Positions 8,974 to 17,815 of a stretch of 51,047 nt of DNA are shown piece by piece. The stretch spans positions 1 to 51,047 of the forward strand of contig MSGS01000057.1 in assembly GCA_001940855.1 (NCBI GenBank). The letters are read 5' to 3'. The notes below the pieces were generated by a model. It was not told the DNA's origin. It saw only the letters and a list, made by a program, of their open reading frames with translations, and searched no databases. Within the stretch, counting starts at the first letter, position 1. The number at the start of each line of letters is the position of its first letter. Source of the stretch: Christensenellaceae bacterium Phil1. Lineage in GTDB: Bacteria; Bacillota; Clostridia; Christensenellales; CAG-138. Both the position numbers and the translations under genes were made by a program.

Positions 8974-10110
8974 ATGAACGATAAAGAAGCGCGGGAGATA
9001 CGCCGCCGGTTCAAGCCGGACAAAACATGGATAAACGCCGTGCACGGCTGCTACGTTAATGAATCAAAGAAGGTTATAAGCACCTTCCGTGAAAGTGTTC
9101 AGACAATGGTGCAGGATGAATCGGAACGGTTCCTTGCCCTGCTGAAGAAGCCTATTTCCGGCACTATAGGCCGCAGCCTTATCAACCTTGAATTCAGCGC
9201 GCGGCAGGTCATGGAAAGCGAGGAGCATAAGCTGCTCATGGCCATGCGCGCATGCGGCCTTGAAAACGAGGAACTGCTTGCCGCGTTCTACAACCGCGTG
9301 GCGCAGACGCTGAACATAGACGGCGGTTATATAATACTGCTCGTGCACGACACTTACTCCGTCCCCTACCGAAGCAGCGACGGCCTTGCGCAGCACGATG
9401 CATCAGACGAGGAATTCAGCTACTTCATTTGCAGCATATGCCCCGTTAAGCAGACCCAGCCCGTATTGAGCTATCAGCTTGCGGAAAACTGCTTCAATGC
9501 GCTCAACAACGGCTTTGCCGTTTCCGCGCCGCAGCTGGGCTTCATGTTCCCCGCGTTCGATAACCGCGCCGCAAACATATACGCAACGCTTTATTACACC
9601 AAGAGCACAGCCGATAACCATCCGGAGTTCACCACGGCCGTTTTCGGCATAGAGCCGCCCATGCCCGCAGCATCGCAAAAGGAGGTTTTCAGCGAAATAC
9701 TTTCCGAAGCGCTGGCGGAAGAATGCTGTATAGAAACCGTGCAGTCCGTGCAGGAGCATATAGGCCAAATAATGGAAATGCATAAGGAAAACCATGTTGA
9801 GGAGCCGCTCGCCCTATCCAAAAACGAGCTTGGCGCGGTACTTGATCAATGCGGCGTATCGGCGGAGCGCGTGCAGGCGTTTTCCGATGCGTTCGATGCG
9901 TACTTCGGCACGGACGCGGCCCTTCCGCCCGTGAACATGATAGACAAAAAGCAATTCGTCATAACCACGCCGGAGGTCACCGTGAAGGTTGACCCGGAGC
10001 GCAGCGACATGATAGAGCTGCGCAAAATAGATGGCCTGAAATACATTCTCATCCCCGCGGACGACGTAGTGGAGGTAAACGGCGTAAAGGTGCAGTTTGG
10101 GGAGAAATAA
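8974..10110 (+). CDS. DUF4317 domain-containing protein
   Basis: Protein of 378 residues that I recognise as DUF4317 from its N-terminus (MNDKEAREIRRRFKPDK, then INAVHGCYVNE) and overall length. The family is common in Clostridia and has no established function. No signal peptide, membrane segment or catalytic motif is visible, so it is probably cytosolic. The start has GAGG ten bases upstream; the frame is open further back only because it reads out of the inverted-repeat element. It is monocistronic with its own terminator. Confidence 0.85.
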   Translation: MNDKEAREIRRRFKPDKTWINAVHGCYVNESKKVISTFRESVQTMVQDESERFLALLKKPISGTIGRSLINLEFSARQVMESEEHKLLMAMRACGLENEELLAAFYNRVAQTLNIDGGYIILLVHDTYSVPYRSSDGLAQHDASDEEFSYFICSICPVKQTQPVLSYQLAENCFNALNNGFAVSAPQLGFMFPAFDNRAANIYATLYYTKSTADNHPEFTTAVFGIEPPMPAASQKEVFSEILSEALAEECCIETVQSVQEHIGQIMEMHKENHVEEPLALSKNELGAVLDQCGVSAERVQAFSDAFDAYFGTDAALPPVNMIDKKQFVITTPEVTVKVDPERSDMIELRKIDGLKYILIPADDVVEVNGVKVQFGEK

Positions 10111-10123
10111 ATAAACCAACACA

Positions 10124-10160
10124 CCCGCCCGATGCAATGCCGGGCGGGATTTGTGCTTTT
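10124..10160 (+). terminator. Terminator of the DUF4317 gene
   Basis: CCCGCCCG and CGGGCGGG form an eight-pair stem with a 9-base loop 13 bases after the stop codon, followed by ATTTGTGCTTTT. The T-tract is interrupted, so efficiency may be moderate. The following stretch to 10260 holds nothing I can identify. Confidence 0.7.
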
Positions 10161-10264
10161 GGGGGGCGCAAATGTTACCCCGCGTTGTTAGCAGTAAAGC
10201 TCAGTGTTGTGCGGCAGACCGTCTCAAAGTGGGAGCAAGGCTTATCGGTGCCCGATAAAGCAAA

Positions 10265-10299
10265 CCTCCGCACAGCATAAACCGTGCGGAGGTTTTATA
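10265..10299. terminator. Bidirectional terminator between DUF4317 and citC
   Basis: CCTCCGCAC and GTGCGGAGG form a nine-pair stem with a ten-base loop, followed by TTTTATATT on the plus strand and by TTTGCTTTAT on the minus strand. It ends the cit operon on the minus strand right after the citC stop and can also back up the DUF4317 terminator. Confidence 0.85.
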
Positions 10300-11274
10300 T
10301 TATAATATTTGCTCTATTATTCGCTGTGTGCTTTTGGGCAGCAGTGCAAACGCCCGCTCTTTATCGCCGGATGCAAGCAAGCTGCGCACATTTGACGCGC
10401 TCACCGCGCAGCCGTTTATCGTGAGCCTCTCCGTTTCGCGGCATTCTATGCCGTATCTTGGCAGCGTATCCATCAGCACGCGGTTGTATTCGTTCGTCAC
10501 GGCGCTGAAAGGCTCGCTGCCTATAAAGCGGCGGCTTACGGAAAGCGCGGCGGCGATTTTTATGAACACATTCGCATCAAGCGCCGCCTGCACCGCCGTT
10601 GCGTCCTCCGTCCGTTTAAGGAAGTAGGACGGAAATACCGCGCGCGACACCATGTATAGCCCCGTTGAATGCACTATTGCCCCGCGTATGTCCTTCACGC
10701 CTTCGCGCACCATTCTAAGCCTGTCCTCAAACGAAAATTCTGACGCATCCTCCCGCACCACGAATATATGCACGCTGTCGCAGCTCTCCGCCGCCCTTTG
10801 GGCAAGGTATCTGTGCCCGAGCGTAAACGGGTTGGCGTTCATAACTATCGCGCCCTGCACGCCGCTGCCGCGCTCAAGTGCGGCTATATAGCCGCCGAAC
10901 CCGCCGCGCCTGTTTTCCATCAGCACCGCCGCATCGCCCGCGCGCGCGACCTCATAAAAGCCTATGCCCGCGAATATGGGCGCGTTTTTCGCCTTTGTGC
11001 ATATAAAAACATGGCTTATGCCGCGCATGAACTGATATTCAAGCATGGCGGACACCAGCGTGGAAAGCATATCCTCCCCGCGGCAGCTTTCATCCACCGC
11101 AATGCACCTTAGGCTGCATCCGCGGCAGTTGCCGCAGGCAACGAGCTTCCCTTCGCCGTCAACAATGCCGAACACGGCGTCCGCCTGCTCCTCCCGCAGT
11201 ATGCCGCTGCGCTCAAGCAGCGCGTCCCGCTCCGCCATAAGGCGCGCGGAGGAATCTATCCGCACCGCGTCCAT
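10300..11274 (-). CDS. citC: [Citrate (pro-3S)-lyase] ligase
   Basis: Protein of 324 residues that acetylates the thiol of the citrate lyase prosthetic group with acetate and ATP, switching the enzyme on. The N-terminal half is GNAT-like; the C-terminal half is a nucleotidyltransferase with NPFTLGHRYL (a T/HxGH motif), as in known CitC proteins. Start at 11274 is one base after the citF stop, with AGG ten bases before; a TTG three codons earlier would overlap citF. Here citC is last in the operon (D-E-F-C), whereas many operons place it first. Confidence 0.92.
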   Translation of the reverse strand: MDAVRIDSSARLMAERDALLERSGILREEQADAVFGIVDGEGKLVACGNCRGCSLRCIAVDESCRGEDMLSTLVSAMLEYQFMRGISHVFICTKAKNAPIFAGIGFYEVARAGDAAVLMENRRGGFGGYIAALERGSGVQGAIVMNANPFTLGHRYLAQRAAESCDSVHIFVVREDASEFSFEDRLRMVREGVKDIRGAIVHSTGLYMVSRAVFPSYFLKRTEDATAVQAALDANVFIKIAAALSVSRRFIGSEPFSAVTNEYNRVLMDTLPRYGIECRETERLTINGCAVSASNVRSLLASGDKERAFALLPKSTQRIIEQIL

Positions 11275-11275
11275 T

Positions 11276-12829
11276 TTATTCAAACCTGTATGGCTTTATC
11301 TGCCGCACAACGTCCAGTATGCTGCCATCCCGCGCCTCAAGCACGGCAACCACCTTATCCTCCCATTCGAGCGGCTCCGGCGTGCCGACTATTGAATACG
11401 CAAGCTCCTTCAGCTTTTCTATCGTTGTGTGCTCTATGCCCGCCGCGTCAAGCCACGCGGCAATGTCCGGCCTACTTGGGTTCACGGCAATGCCGTGGTC
11501 CGTCACAACAACGTCCACGCACTCGCCCGGCGTTGTTACGGTAACAACGTGCTCGCATATCGTGGCCATGCGCCCGCGCATGAGCGGCGTAACTATTATG
11601 CAGCATTTTGCGCCCGCCGCCGCGTCCGGATGCCCGCCCGGCGCTCCGCGCAGCACACCGTCCGATCCCGTAAGCACGTTCACGTTAAAGTCCGTGTCCA
11701 CCTCAAGCGCGGCCAGTATAACAAAGTCAAGCTGGTTCACAAACGCGCCCTTATTGGCGGGGTTAGCATACTGCGATGCGGATATTTCAAAATGCCGCGC
11801 GTTTTCCCCGGCCGATTTCACGGCGACCTGGTCAAAATCCTGCGTATCTATTATTGCGTTAACAAGGCCGCTTTCAAGCAGCGTTACCGTGGGTGCGGAT
11901 ATTCCGCCCAGCGCCCAGCGCATGGTTATGTTCTTTGCTTTCATCTTAGGCTCAAGGTAGCGGTTTACCGCAAGCGACGGCCCGCCCGCGCCCGTTTGGA
12001 ACGTGAACCCGTCCGCAAAGTACGGCGTTGCCGCCATAACGTCCGCGCAGCGCGCAGCCATTGTCAGCTCCCGCACGTCGTTCGTCATGCGTGCGGCCTT
12101 TGCGGCTATCTTCGCCGGGTCGCCTATCGCGTCCACGCAAACAACATAGTCCACGTCTATTCCCTGTATGCTTGCGGGCAGGTTTGGACTCGGCACGAGC
12201 GTATCGGTTATTATAACAACATGGTCGGCGTATTTTGCATCCGCCATTGCATAGGACAGCACGCCGCAGTCGCTCTTCCCGCCAACGGCGCGGGCGTTGC
12301 CGAATTCGTCCGCGGTCGGCGCGCCTATGAAGGCAACGTCTATATGCACGTCGCCTTCCTCTATTGCCCTTACCCTGCCGCCGTGGGAGCGTATTACGGC
12401 GGGCGTTTTCAGCTTGCCGGCCGATACAACCTCGCCAAGTCTGCCGCGTATGCCGCTGGTCTGTATGCCGGTAACTATGCCTTCCTCTATCATGTCGGCT
12501 ATGGCGTCGTGCGCCGTGCCAAGGCTTGATGCCGCAATGGTAACGTCCTTTATGCCCATCGCCTTTATTTCCTTCATCACCATGGATGCAACGTAGTCGC
12601 CGTCCCTGAAATGATGATGGAAGGATACCGTCATGCCGTCCTTCATGCCGCATTTTTCTATCGCTTCGCGTATGCTGCCGACCAGCTTGCTGCCCTGCGG
12701 CTTTTCGCATATGCGCGCCCTTACGCCGCATTTGGTATAGGTTTCGCCGTCGCGATATCCCGCGCCCATATATACGCCGTGCCTGCCTATAAGTTCATCG
12801 GGAATGTCCCTGCCAACTTTGTTTATCAT
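11276..12829 (-). CDS. citF: Citrate lyase alpha subunit (citrate:acetyl-ACP transferase)
   Basis: Subunit of 517 residues, the usual CitF length. It exchanges the acetyl group on CitD for citrate, forming citryl-ACP. It opens with GRDIPDELIGRHG and contains a glycine-rich CoA-transferase-like fold (for example TGSDGVLRGAPGGHPD). The start is two bases after the citE stop with a GGGGGAA ribosome site inside the end of citE, so translation is coupled. Confidence 0.95.
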   Translation of the reverse strand: MINKVGRDIPDELIGRHGVYMGAGYRDGETYTKCGVRARICEKPQGSKLVGSIREAIEKCGMKDGMTVSFHHHFRDGDYVASMVMKEIKAMGIKDVTIAASSLGTAHDAIADMIEEGIVTGIQTSGIRGRLGEVVSAGKLKTPAVIRSHGGRVRAIEEGDVHIDVAFIGAPTADEFGNARAVGGKSDCGVLSYAMADAKYADHVVIITDTLVPSPNLPASIQGIDVDYVVCVDAIGDPAKIAAKAARMTNDVRELTMAARCADVMAATPYFADGFTFQTGAGGPSLAVNRYLEPKMKAKNITMRWALGGISAPTVTLLESGLVNAIIDTQDFDQVAVKSAGENARHFEISASQYANPANKGAFVNQLDFVILAALEVDTDFNVNVLTGSDGVLRGAPGGHPDAAAGAKCCIIVTPLMRGRMATICEHVVTVTTPGECVDVVVTDHGIAVNPSRPDIAAWLDAAGIEHTTIEKLKELAYSIVGTPEPLEWEDKVVAVLEARDGSILDVVRQIKPYRFE

Positions 12830-12831
12830 GC

Positions 12832-13743
12832 TTACAGTTCCCCCTTATACATTCCGCATGCCTTGGCCAGCGCTATTGTACGCTCCGCCCCGGGCAGGAA
12901 TGCAATGTCTATCATCTTTCCGTCAACCGTGAATACGCCAACGCCCTTTGCGGCGTTTTCCCTTACCGCGCGCACTATCTTTTCCGCAGCCGTTATCTCC
13001 TTTTCACTCGGGGCGTATATTTCATGTACGGCGGCTATCTGCCGCGGATTTACGAGCGATTTGCCGTCGAAACCCATCTGTTTGTCCAGCAGCACCTCCG
13101 CGCGGAAGCCCTCTTCATCGTTAAGATCGGTAAATACCGTATCGAAGCACTGCACGCCCGCCGCGCGCGCCGCCAGCACAACAAGCCCGCGCGCCGTGTT
13201 CAGCTCAATTCCCCCGCGCACGGGGGAAACCTGCATAGTGCGCCTTAAATCTCCGCCCGATATGGCTATGCCGAACATGCGCCCGGATGCCGCGGCTATC
13301 TCCTGCGCGTTAAGTATACCCTTTGGGCTTTCCAGCGCCGCCATCAGCAGCGTTCTGCCCTTTTCCTTACGGAATTCCTCCTCCGCCGCTTCAACGGCCT
13401 TTTCAACGGCAATAACGTCCCCTGCGCTTTCGCATTTGGCTATGCGCACGCCGTCCGCCCCCGCCGCCACGCATACGCGCACATCCTCTCGCCAATGCGG
13501 CGTATCCAGCCCGTTTATGCGCACTATCACTTCCGTATCGCCGTAATCAACGGTTTTCAGCGCATGATAAAGCGAAAACCGCGCCGCGTCCTTCTGGTTT
13601 TCCGCAACCGCATCCTCAAGGTCCAGCATTAAACTGTCCGCCCCGTAAATGAGCGGATCCTTTATAAGCCCGGGCTTCTGCGCGCTGAGGAATATCATGG
13701 TGCGCCTTAATCTGAATCTTTCCGGCTTCTTCCTTTGTATCAT
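12832..13743 (-). CDS. citE: Citrate lyase beta subunit (citryl-ACP lyase)
   Basis: Subunit of 303 residues of the HpcH/HpaI aldolase fold that splits citryl-ACP into oxaloacetate and acetyl-ACP. Family sequence is visible: RRTMIFLSAQKPG at the N-terminus, DSLMLDLEDAVAENQK for the acidic metal-binding region, and SLVNPRQIAAVHEIY near the C-terminus. The start at 13743 has GGAGGAA eight bases upstream and lies two bases after the citD stop; an upstream in-frame ATG overlapping citD is rejected. Confidence 0.95.
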   Translation of the reverse strand: MIQRKKPERFRLRRTMIFLSAQKPGLIKDPLIYGADSLMLDLEDAVAENQKDAARFSLYHALKTVDYGDTEVIVRINGLDTPHWREDVRVCVAAGADGVRIAKCESAGDVIAVEKAVEAAEEEFRKEKGRTLLMAALESPKGILNAQEIAAASGRMFGIAISGGDLRRTMQVSPVRGGIELNTARGLVVLAARAAGVQCFDTVFTDLNDEEGFRAEVLLDKQMGFDGKSLVNPRQIAAVHEIYAPSEKEITAAEKIVRAVRENAAKGVGVFTVDGKMIDIAFLPGAERTIALAKACGMYKGEL

Positions 13744-13745
13744 GC

Positions 13746-14039
13746 TCACATTTCCTCCCATGGTATGCCCGCCTCAATGCCCGCGCTCCTGTATGCCGCG
13801 CATTCCACGCGCGCACGCAGCGTGCATTCAAGCGCGCCGCGGTCGTTCACGTCTACCTCCGCGTTCTCTATGCCAAGTTTGCTCAGCGTATCCAGCACGC
13901 TTTGCTTTATCGCCCGGCCGTATTGATTCTGCACGGTGCTTTGAATGTGCAGCACTATGCCGTCTTTGCCCGGCGCAATGCTTATCTGCGCATCGCTTGA
14001 TTCAAGCGTGCCCGCCATTGCCCTGTTTATCAGTTGCAT
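13746..14039 (-). CDS. citD: Citrate lyase gamma subunit, acyl carrier protein
   Basis: Small carrier protein of 97 residues. The motif AGTLESSD places the attachment serine at residue 14 for the triphosphoribosyl-dephospho-CoA prosthetic group, matching the known Klebsiella position. DRGALECTLRARVE near the C-terminus is also typical. First gene of the operon; GGAGG lies eight bases before the ATG. A longer open frame up to 14099 includes the promoter and is rejected. Confidence 0.94.
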   Translation of the reverse strand: MQLINRAMAGTLESSDAQISIAPGKDGIVLHIQSTVQNQYGRAIKQSVLDTLSKLGIENAEVDVNDRGALECTLRARVECAAYRSAGIEAGIPWEEM

Positions 14040-14072
14040 ATGCTTTCCCTCCGCATACATATCTTTGACAAT

Positions 14073-14114
14073 AGTATACCAGCAGTTGACTTTAACCAAA
14101 ATCTAAACTATACT
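14073..14114. promoter_or_regulatory. Divergent promoter region between citD and the cit LysR gene
   Basis: On the plus strand TTGACT (14086-14091), 17 bases, TATACT (14109-14114) is a near-consensus promoter for the LysR gene. On the minus strand TATACT (14073-14078 as AGTATA) is a likely -10 of citD, with only a weak -35. The two overlap within 113 bases, so LysR binding here would control both directions, as is usual for this family. Confidence 0.75.
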
Positions 14115-14152
14115 AACAAATATATAAGTTTAACATTATAGGAGTGCAACTT

Positions 14153-15067
14153 ATGAACATAAATCAGGCCAAATACATACTTACCATATTGAACGAAGGC
14201 AGCTTTTCCGCCGCGGCAAACAAGCTTTTCCTTTCCCAATCCGCATTGAGCCAAACCGTGCACGCCGTAGAACAGAGCATAGGCGGCAAGGTGTTTGAAA
14301 AGCGTAACAATAAGCTTACGCTCACCTATTCGGGCGAGCTTTATATTGAGGCGGCGAAGCGGATAATCCAAATTGAGGACGAGCTTTCGCGCGAGCTGCA
14401 CAGCGTAAAAAACGAATGCGGCGGGGTGCTGCGCTTCGGCATACCAGCGCAGCAGAGTATGACGATGCTGCCGCGCATATTGAGCCGCTTCTGCCCGATG
14501 TATCCAAAGGTGGACATTGCCCTTAAGGAGCAGGGCTCTAATATGCTCACCGCCATGGCCGCGCGGCAGGAAATAGACATTGCCGTCGCCCGCACGGAGC
14601 AGAACAATGCGCAGCTTGAATACCGCGTGCTGCAGAACGAAAAAATGTGCATAATAGCCGGCCTTGGCACGAATATATATTCAAAATATAAAAACGGGCA
14701 AAGCATAAGCGCGGCGGACGCGGCCAACGACCGCTTTGTTTACCTTAAATCCGGCCATAATGCCCGCGCCGTGCAGGATACGCTATGTATCCGCCTTGGC
14801 GTTGAGTTTCCGTGCTTTATAGAAACCGATTCGTTTGAAACCGCCCGGCGCGTTGCGGCGGACTGTGCCTGCGCCATGATCGCGCCGTACTCAATGGCCG
14901 TGACCGATGCGGACGCGCTGCACGGGGCGAAGGTATTCCCGCTTACCGATGAAATAAACGTGCTGAACACCTGCCTTGTATACAGCAAAAACCTGCACCT
15001 GAAGAAGTACATGCTGGACTTTATAGAACAAATAGAGGCGCTGTATGCCGAAAGCGGGCTTGAATAA
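14153..15067 (+). CDS. LysR-family regulator of the citrate lyase locus
   Basis: Regulator of 304 residues. The winged helix lies in GSFSAAANKLFLSQSALSQTVHAVEQSIGGKVFEKR, followed by an effector-binding domain. It is divergent from citDEFC and its stop codon overlaps the start of the citX-citG fusion (TAATG), so regulator and enzyme maturation are co-translated. Citrate or a related acid is the likely effector (inference). The ATG at 14153 has GGAG eight bases before it; the GTG at 14144 lies inside that site. Confidence 0.9.
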   Translation: MNINQAKYILTILNEGSFSAAANKLFLSQSALSQTVHAVEQSIGGKVFEKRNNKLTLTYSGELYIEAAKRIIQIEDELSRELHSVKNECGGVLRFGIPAQQSMTMLPRILSRFCPMYPKVDIALKEQGSNMLTAMAARQEIDIAVARTEQNNAQLEYRVLQNEKMCIIAGLGTNIYSKYKNGQSISAADAANDRFVYLKSGHNARAVQDTLCIRLGVEFPCFIETDSFETARRVAADCACAMIAPYSMAVTDADALHGAKVFPLTDEINVLNTCLVYSKNLHLKKYMLDFIEQIEALYAESGLE

Positions 15068-16365
15068 TGAACGCGGCGCTGTTTGAATGGGCAGAAGTGC
15101 AGCTTGGCGCAATGCTTGCCGCGCGGGAAGCGCGCATGGCGGCGCAGCACGGCCTTATAAAAAAGCATAACCTGCCCGTGGTTTCGTTCACGCTTAATAT
15201 TCCCGGCCCCGTGAAGCGGTTTGCGCTTGCGGATATGCTGTTCGACAGCGGCGTAGACATGATAAGCCGCGCGCTGCTCTCCCACGGAATGGCGATAGCG
15301 GACGGCATCACCCGCCGCTGCGAAACCGGCTGCGAATACATTGCCGCAATAGACGGCGATGCATACCGCGCCAAGGCCGCATTAACCGCGCTTGAGGAAA
15401 GCTTCCCCGCAGCAAGGCTGTTCGACATGGACGTTATAACAAGGGAATTTGAGCACGTCTCCCGCGCGGACATAGGTATGCAGCCGCGCCGGTGCTTTTT
15501 ATGCAGCGCACCCGCGGCGGAATGCGCGCGCAGCCGCCGCCATTCGCTTGATGAATTGACAAATCATGTGCATATGCTCCTTTGGCAATGGTACGCAGAT
15601 GCTCAGGCGGAGCGCATAGGCCGCACGGCGCAGCGAGCAATGCTTTACGAGCTTGCCGCCACGCCAAAGCCCGGCCTTGTGGACCGGCGGAACAACGGCG
15701 CACATACGGACATGGATTTCTATACGTTTATTGACAGCGCATGCATCACCGCGCCGTATTTTGCCCAATGCGCACGCGAAGGGTTATGCGGCCCTGCCGA
15801 CGGCGCAGCGCTGTTTGCGCGGCTTAAAATGCACGGGCTGAAAGCCGAAGGCGACATGCTTGGCGCAACGGGCGGCGTAAACACGCATAAGGGCGAAATA
15901 TTCTCGCTTGGGCTTATTTCCGCCGCATGGGCGCGGCTGATACGCTATGGCGCCCCCGTGAGCGCGGGCAGCATATGCAAAACCGCAGCCGATATATTCG
16001 CCTCCGCCGTTCCCGATGCGCACGGTCTCAGCGGGGCGCGGCTGTCCGCACACGGCGGCTTTGCGTTGGCGCTCAATACCGCGCTGCCTATACTGCGGCG
16101 CGAAGCACAAAACGGCATGGATACCGCAGCCTGTGCCGCGCTTACGGTGCTGATGGCGCAAAACGAGGACACAAACATAGTCCGCCGCGCGGGAGAAGAT
16201 GGGCTTGAATACGTAAAACGGCTCTGTACCTATACGGACACAGCCGACGCGGACACGCTTATGCGCATGGACGACGAGCTTATCCGCCGCAACATAAGCC
16301 CAGGCGGCAGCGCGGATCTGCTTGCGGCGGCGCTTATGCTTTACTTTGCAGAAAATGATTTATAA
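15067..16365 (+). CDS. citXG: CitX-CitG fusion: citrate lyase prosthetic group synthesis and transfer
   Basis: Bifunctional protein of 432 residues. Residues about 1-165 are CitX, the transferase that attaches the phosphoribosyl-dephospho-CoA group to CitD; its motif is RRCFLCSAPAAECARSRRH. Residues about 175-432 are CitG, which makes triphosphoribosyl-dephospho-CoA from dephospho-CoA and ATP; typical stretches are ELAATPKPGLVDRRNNGAHTDMD and GATGGVNTHKG. Such fusions are known in some bacteria. The ATG overlaps the LysR stop by one base. All maturation functions (CitC, CitX, CitG) are thus present, while no citrate transporter or oxaloacetate decarboxylase lies in the window. Confidence 0.93.
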   Translation: MNAALFEWAEVQLGAMLAAREARMAAQHGLIKKHNLPVVSFTLNIPGPVKRFALADMLFDSGVDMISRALLSHGMAIADGITRRCETGCEYIAAIDGDAYRAKAALTALEESFPAARLFDMDVITREFEHVSRADIGMQPRRCFLCSAPAAECARSRRHSLDELTNHVHMLLWQWYADAQAERIGRTAQRAMLYELAATPKPGLVDRRNNGAHTDMDFYTFIDSACITAPYFAQCAREGLCGPADGAALFARLKMHGLKAEGDMLGATGGVNTHKGEIFSLGLISAAWARLIRYGAPVSAGSICKTAADIFASAVPDAHGLSGARLSAHGGFALALNTALPILRREAQNGMDTAACAALTVLMAQNEDTNIVRRAGEDGLEYVKRLCTYTDTADADTLMRMDDELIRRNISPGGSADLLAAALMLYFAENDL

Positions 16366-16371
16366 GTGAAA

Positions 16372-16410
16372 CATCCTCCGTACCATATTCGGCGCGGAGG
16401 ATGCTTATTT
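16372..16410. terminator. Bidirectional terminator between citXG and the amidohydrolase gene
   Basis: CATCCTCCG (16372-16380) pairs with CGGAGGATG (16395-16403), then CTTATTTTAT follows on the plus strand. It lies between two convergent genes and probably serves both. Confidence 0.8.
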
Positions 16411-16420
16411 TATGCTTTAT

Positions 16421-17578
16421 TTACTTGTCGCCCTGGCAATATACCACATTGCCGTCAACGATGGTTCTGTAAACGGTTGCGATGATGTCTGTAACGGGGT
16501 TGCCGTTCCATATTACCACGTCCGCGTCCTTGCCCACTTCAAGGCTGCCTACGCGGTCGCCAATGCCGGTATATGTGGCGGAATAGATGGTTATGGCCTT
16601 CCATGCTTCCTCCTCCGGCAATCCGTGGCGCACGGCAAGGCCCGCGCAAAGGGGCAGCGCCTCTATCGTAATAACAGGATCGTCCGTTATTATGGCAAAG
16701 GGTACGCCCGCCTTATGCAGTATTGCAGGGGTTTCGAAGGAGCGGTTCATAACCTCGTGCTTGCTGGGCGTGCCGCCGGAGGTGGGGCCTACAAACGCGG
16801 GGTAGCCTTCTTCGGCAAGTATGTCCGCAATGAGCGCGCCGTCCGTGCAATGATCTATCGTCATGCGCAGATTGAACTCCTTTGCTATGCGTATGGCGGT
16901 GAATATATCGTCCGCGCGGTGTGCATGCGCCTTCATGGGTATTTCGCGCCTGAGCACGGGTATAAGCGCCTCGTACTTCATATCGAATGCCGGCTCCTTG
17001 CCCGCTTCCTTAGCCTCCATATAATTGCGCGCCTTATAGAGTATTTCGCGCAGCATGGACGCTATTGCCATGCGGGTCATGGGCGCCTTTTTGAACTCCG
17101 TGCCGTATACGCGCTTAGCATTCTCGCCAAAGGCAATTTTCATTGCCGCAGGGTTCTTTATTATCATGTCGTCAACCCGCCTGCCAACGAACTTTACGGC
17201 CATTGCCGTGCCACCTATTATGTTCGCGCTGCCGGGCGTGGTAACGCCGCTGGTCACGCCCGCCTTTATGGCGCGCCTGAGCTGCGGATCGTACGGATTG
17301 AATGAATCCATTATTCTAAGCTGCGGCGTGAGCGGGTCGTTCTTTTCATTATGGTCGGGCGATATGCCTATTGCGCGCGCGGAATCGCCCGTATGGCAAT
17401 GCGCTTCCACTATGCCGGGGGTAACAAGGCGGCCTTCGGCGTCTATAATCTCGGCGTCCTCGGGCGCGTCCACCTTAACGCCTATGCCGGCTATCTTGCC
17501 GCCGTCTATAAGTATTTCGCCGTTGGCGATGTCCTCGCCCGCCATGGGGCGGATGTGTGCGTTTTTAATGAGCAGCAT
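16421..17578 (-). CDS. Amidohydrolase-family metal-dependent hydrolase (imidazolonepropionase-like)
   Basis: Protein of 385 residues of the amidohydrolase superfamily. The metal ligands are recognisable: EAHCHTGD near residue 59, MKAHAHRADD near 217, MTIDHCTDG near 240, and the catalytic aspartate in FAIITDDPV near 300; GVTSGVTTPGSANIIGG is typical of the COG1228 group. The substrate is unknown; a cyclic amide or an N-acyl amino acid is plausible given the neighbouring peptide and amide hydrolases. Start has a GGAGGAAACCC ribosome site. Divergent from the RpiR gene. Confidence 0.85.
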   Translation of the reverse strand: MLLIKNAHIRPMAGEDIANGEILIDGGKIAGIGVKVDAPEDAEIIDAEGRLVTPGIVEAHCHTGDSARAIGISPDHNEKNDPLTPQLRIMDSFNPYDPQLRRAIKAGVTSGVTTPGSANIIGGTAMAVKFVGRRVDDMIIKNPAAMKIAFGENAKRVYGTEFKKAPMTRMAIASMLREILYKARNYMEAKEAGKEPAFDMKYEALIPVLRREIPMKAHAHRADDIFTAIRIAKEFNLRMTIDHCTDGALIADILAEEGYPAFVGPTSGGTPSKHEVMNRSFETPAILHKAGVPFAIITDDPVITIEALPLCAGLAVRHGLPEEEAWKAITIYSATYTGIGDRVGSLEVGKDADVVIWNGNPVTDIIATVYRTIVDGNVVYCQGDK

Positions 17579-17656
17579 TGGGTTTCCTCCTTGGGTGAAT
17601 TGTTATATGTAGTTTACCATTTTCCGGCAATAATACACAAGTTTTTTATCATTTAA

Positions 17657-17686
17657 TTGACATTCACGCTTTTAAATTGCTATAAT
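17657..17686 (+). promoter_or_regulatory. Consensus promoter of the RpiR regulator gene
   Basis: TTGACA (17657-17662), 18 bases, TATAAT (17681-17686): both hexamers are perfect consensus. Transcription would start near 17693 and give a leader of about 120 bases. Confidence 0.85.
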
Positions 17687-17703
17687 ATAAAAAATATCTT
17701 CCG

Positions 17704-17760
17704 CAGCTTTGTATTATTAAGGATTTATACCGCGTTACAGCTTATATTGATACAAAGCTG
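17704..17760 (+). promoter_or_regulatory. Perfect 11-bp inverted repeat in the rpiR leader
   Basis: CAGCTTTGTAT (17704-17714) is repeated inverted as ATACAAAGCTG (17750-17760) with 35 bases between. It lies directly downstream of the consensus promoter and could be an operator for autorepression by the RpiR protein or an RNA stem in the leader. No T-tract follows, so it is not a simple terminator. Confidence 0.55.
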
Positions 17761-17815
17761 AACTACTTGATTTACAGATAGTGTAAACGTAAAAAATAAA
17801 AAGGGAGAAGCGCAC

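Noticed and set aside
10161..10260. Possible small RNA or riboswitch between the two terminators
   Set aside because: No promoter, conserved core or consistent stem was visible in these 100 bases.
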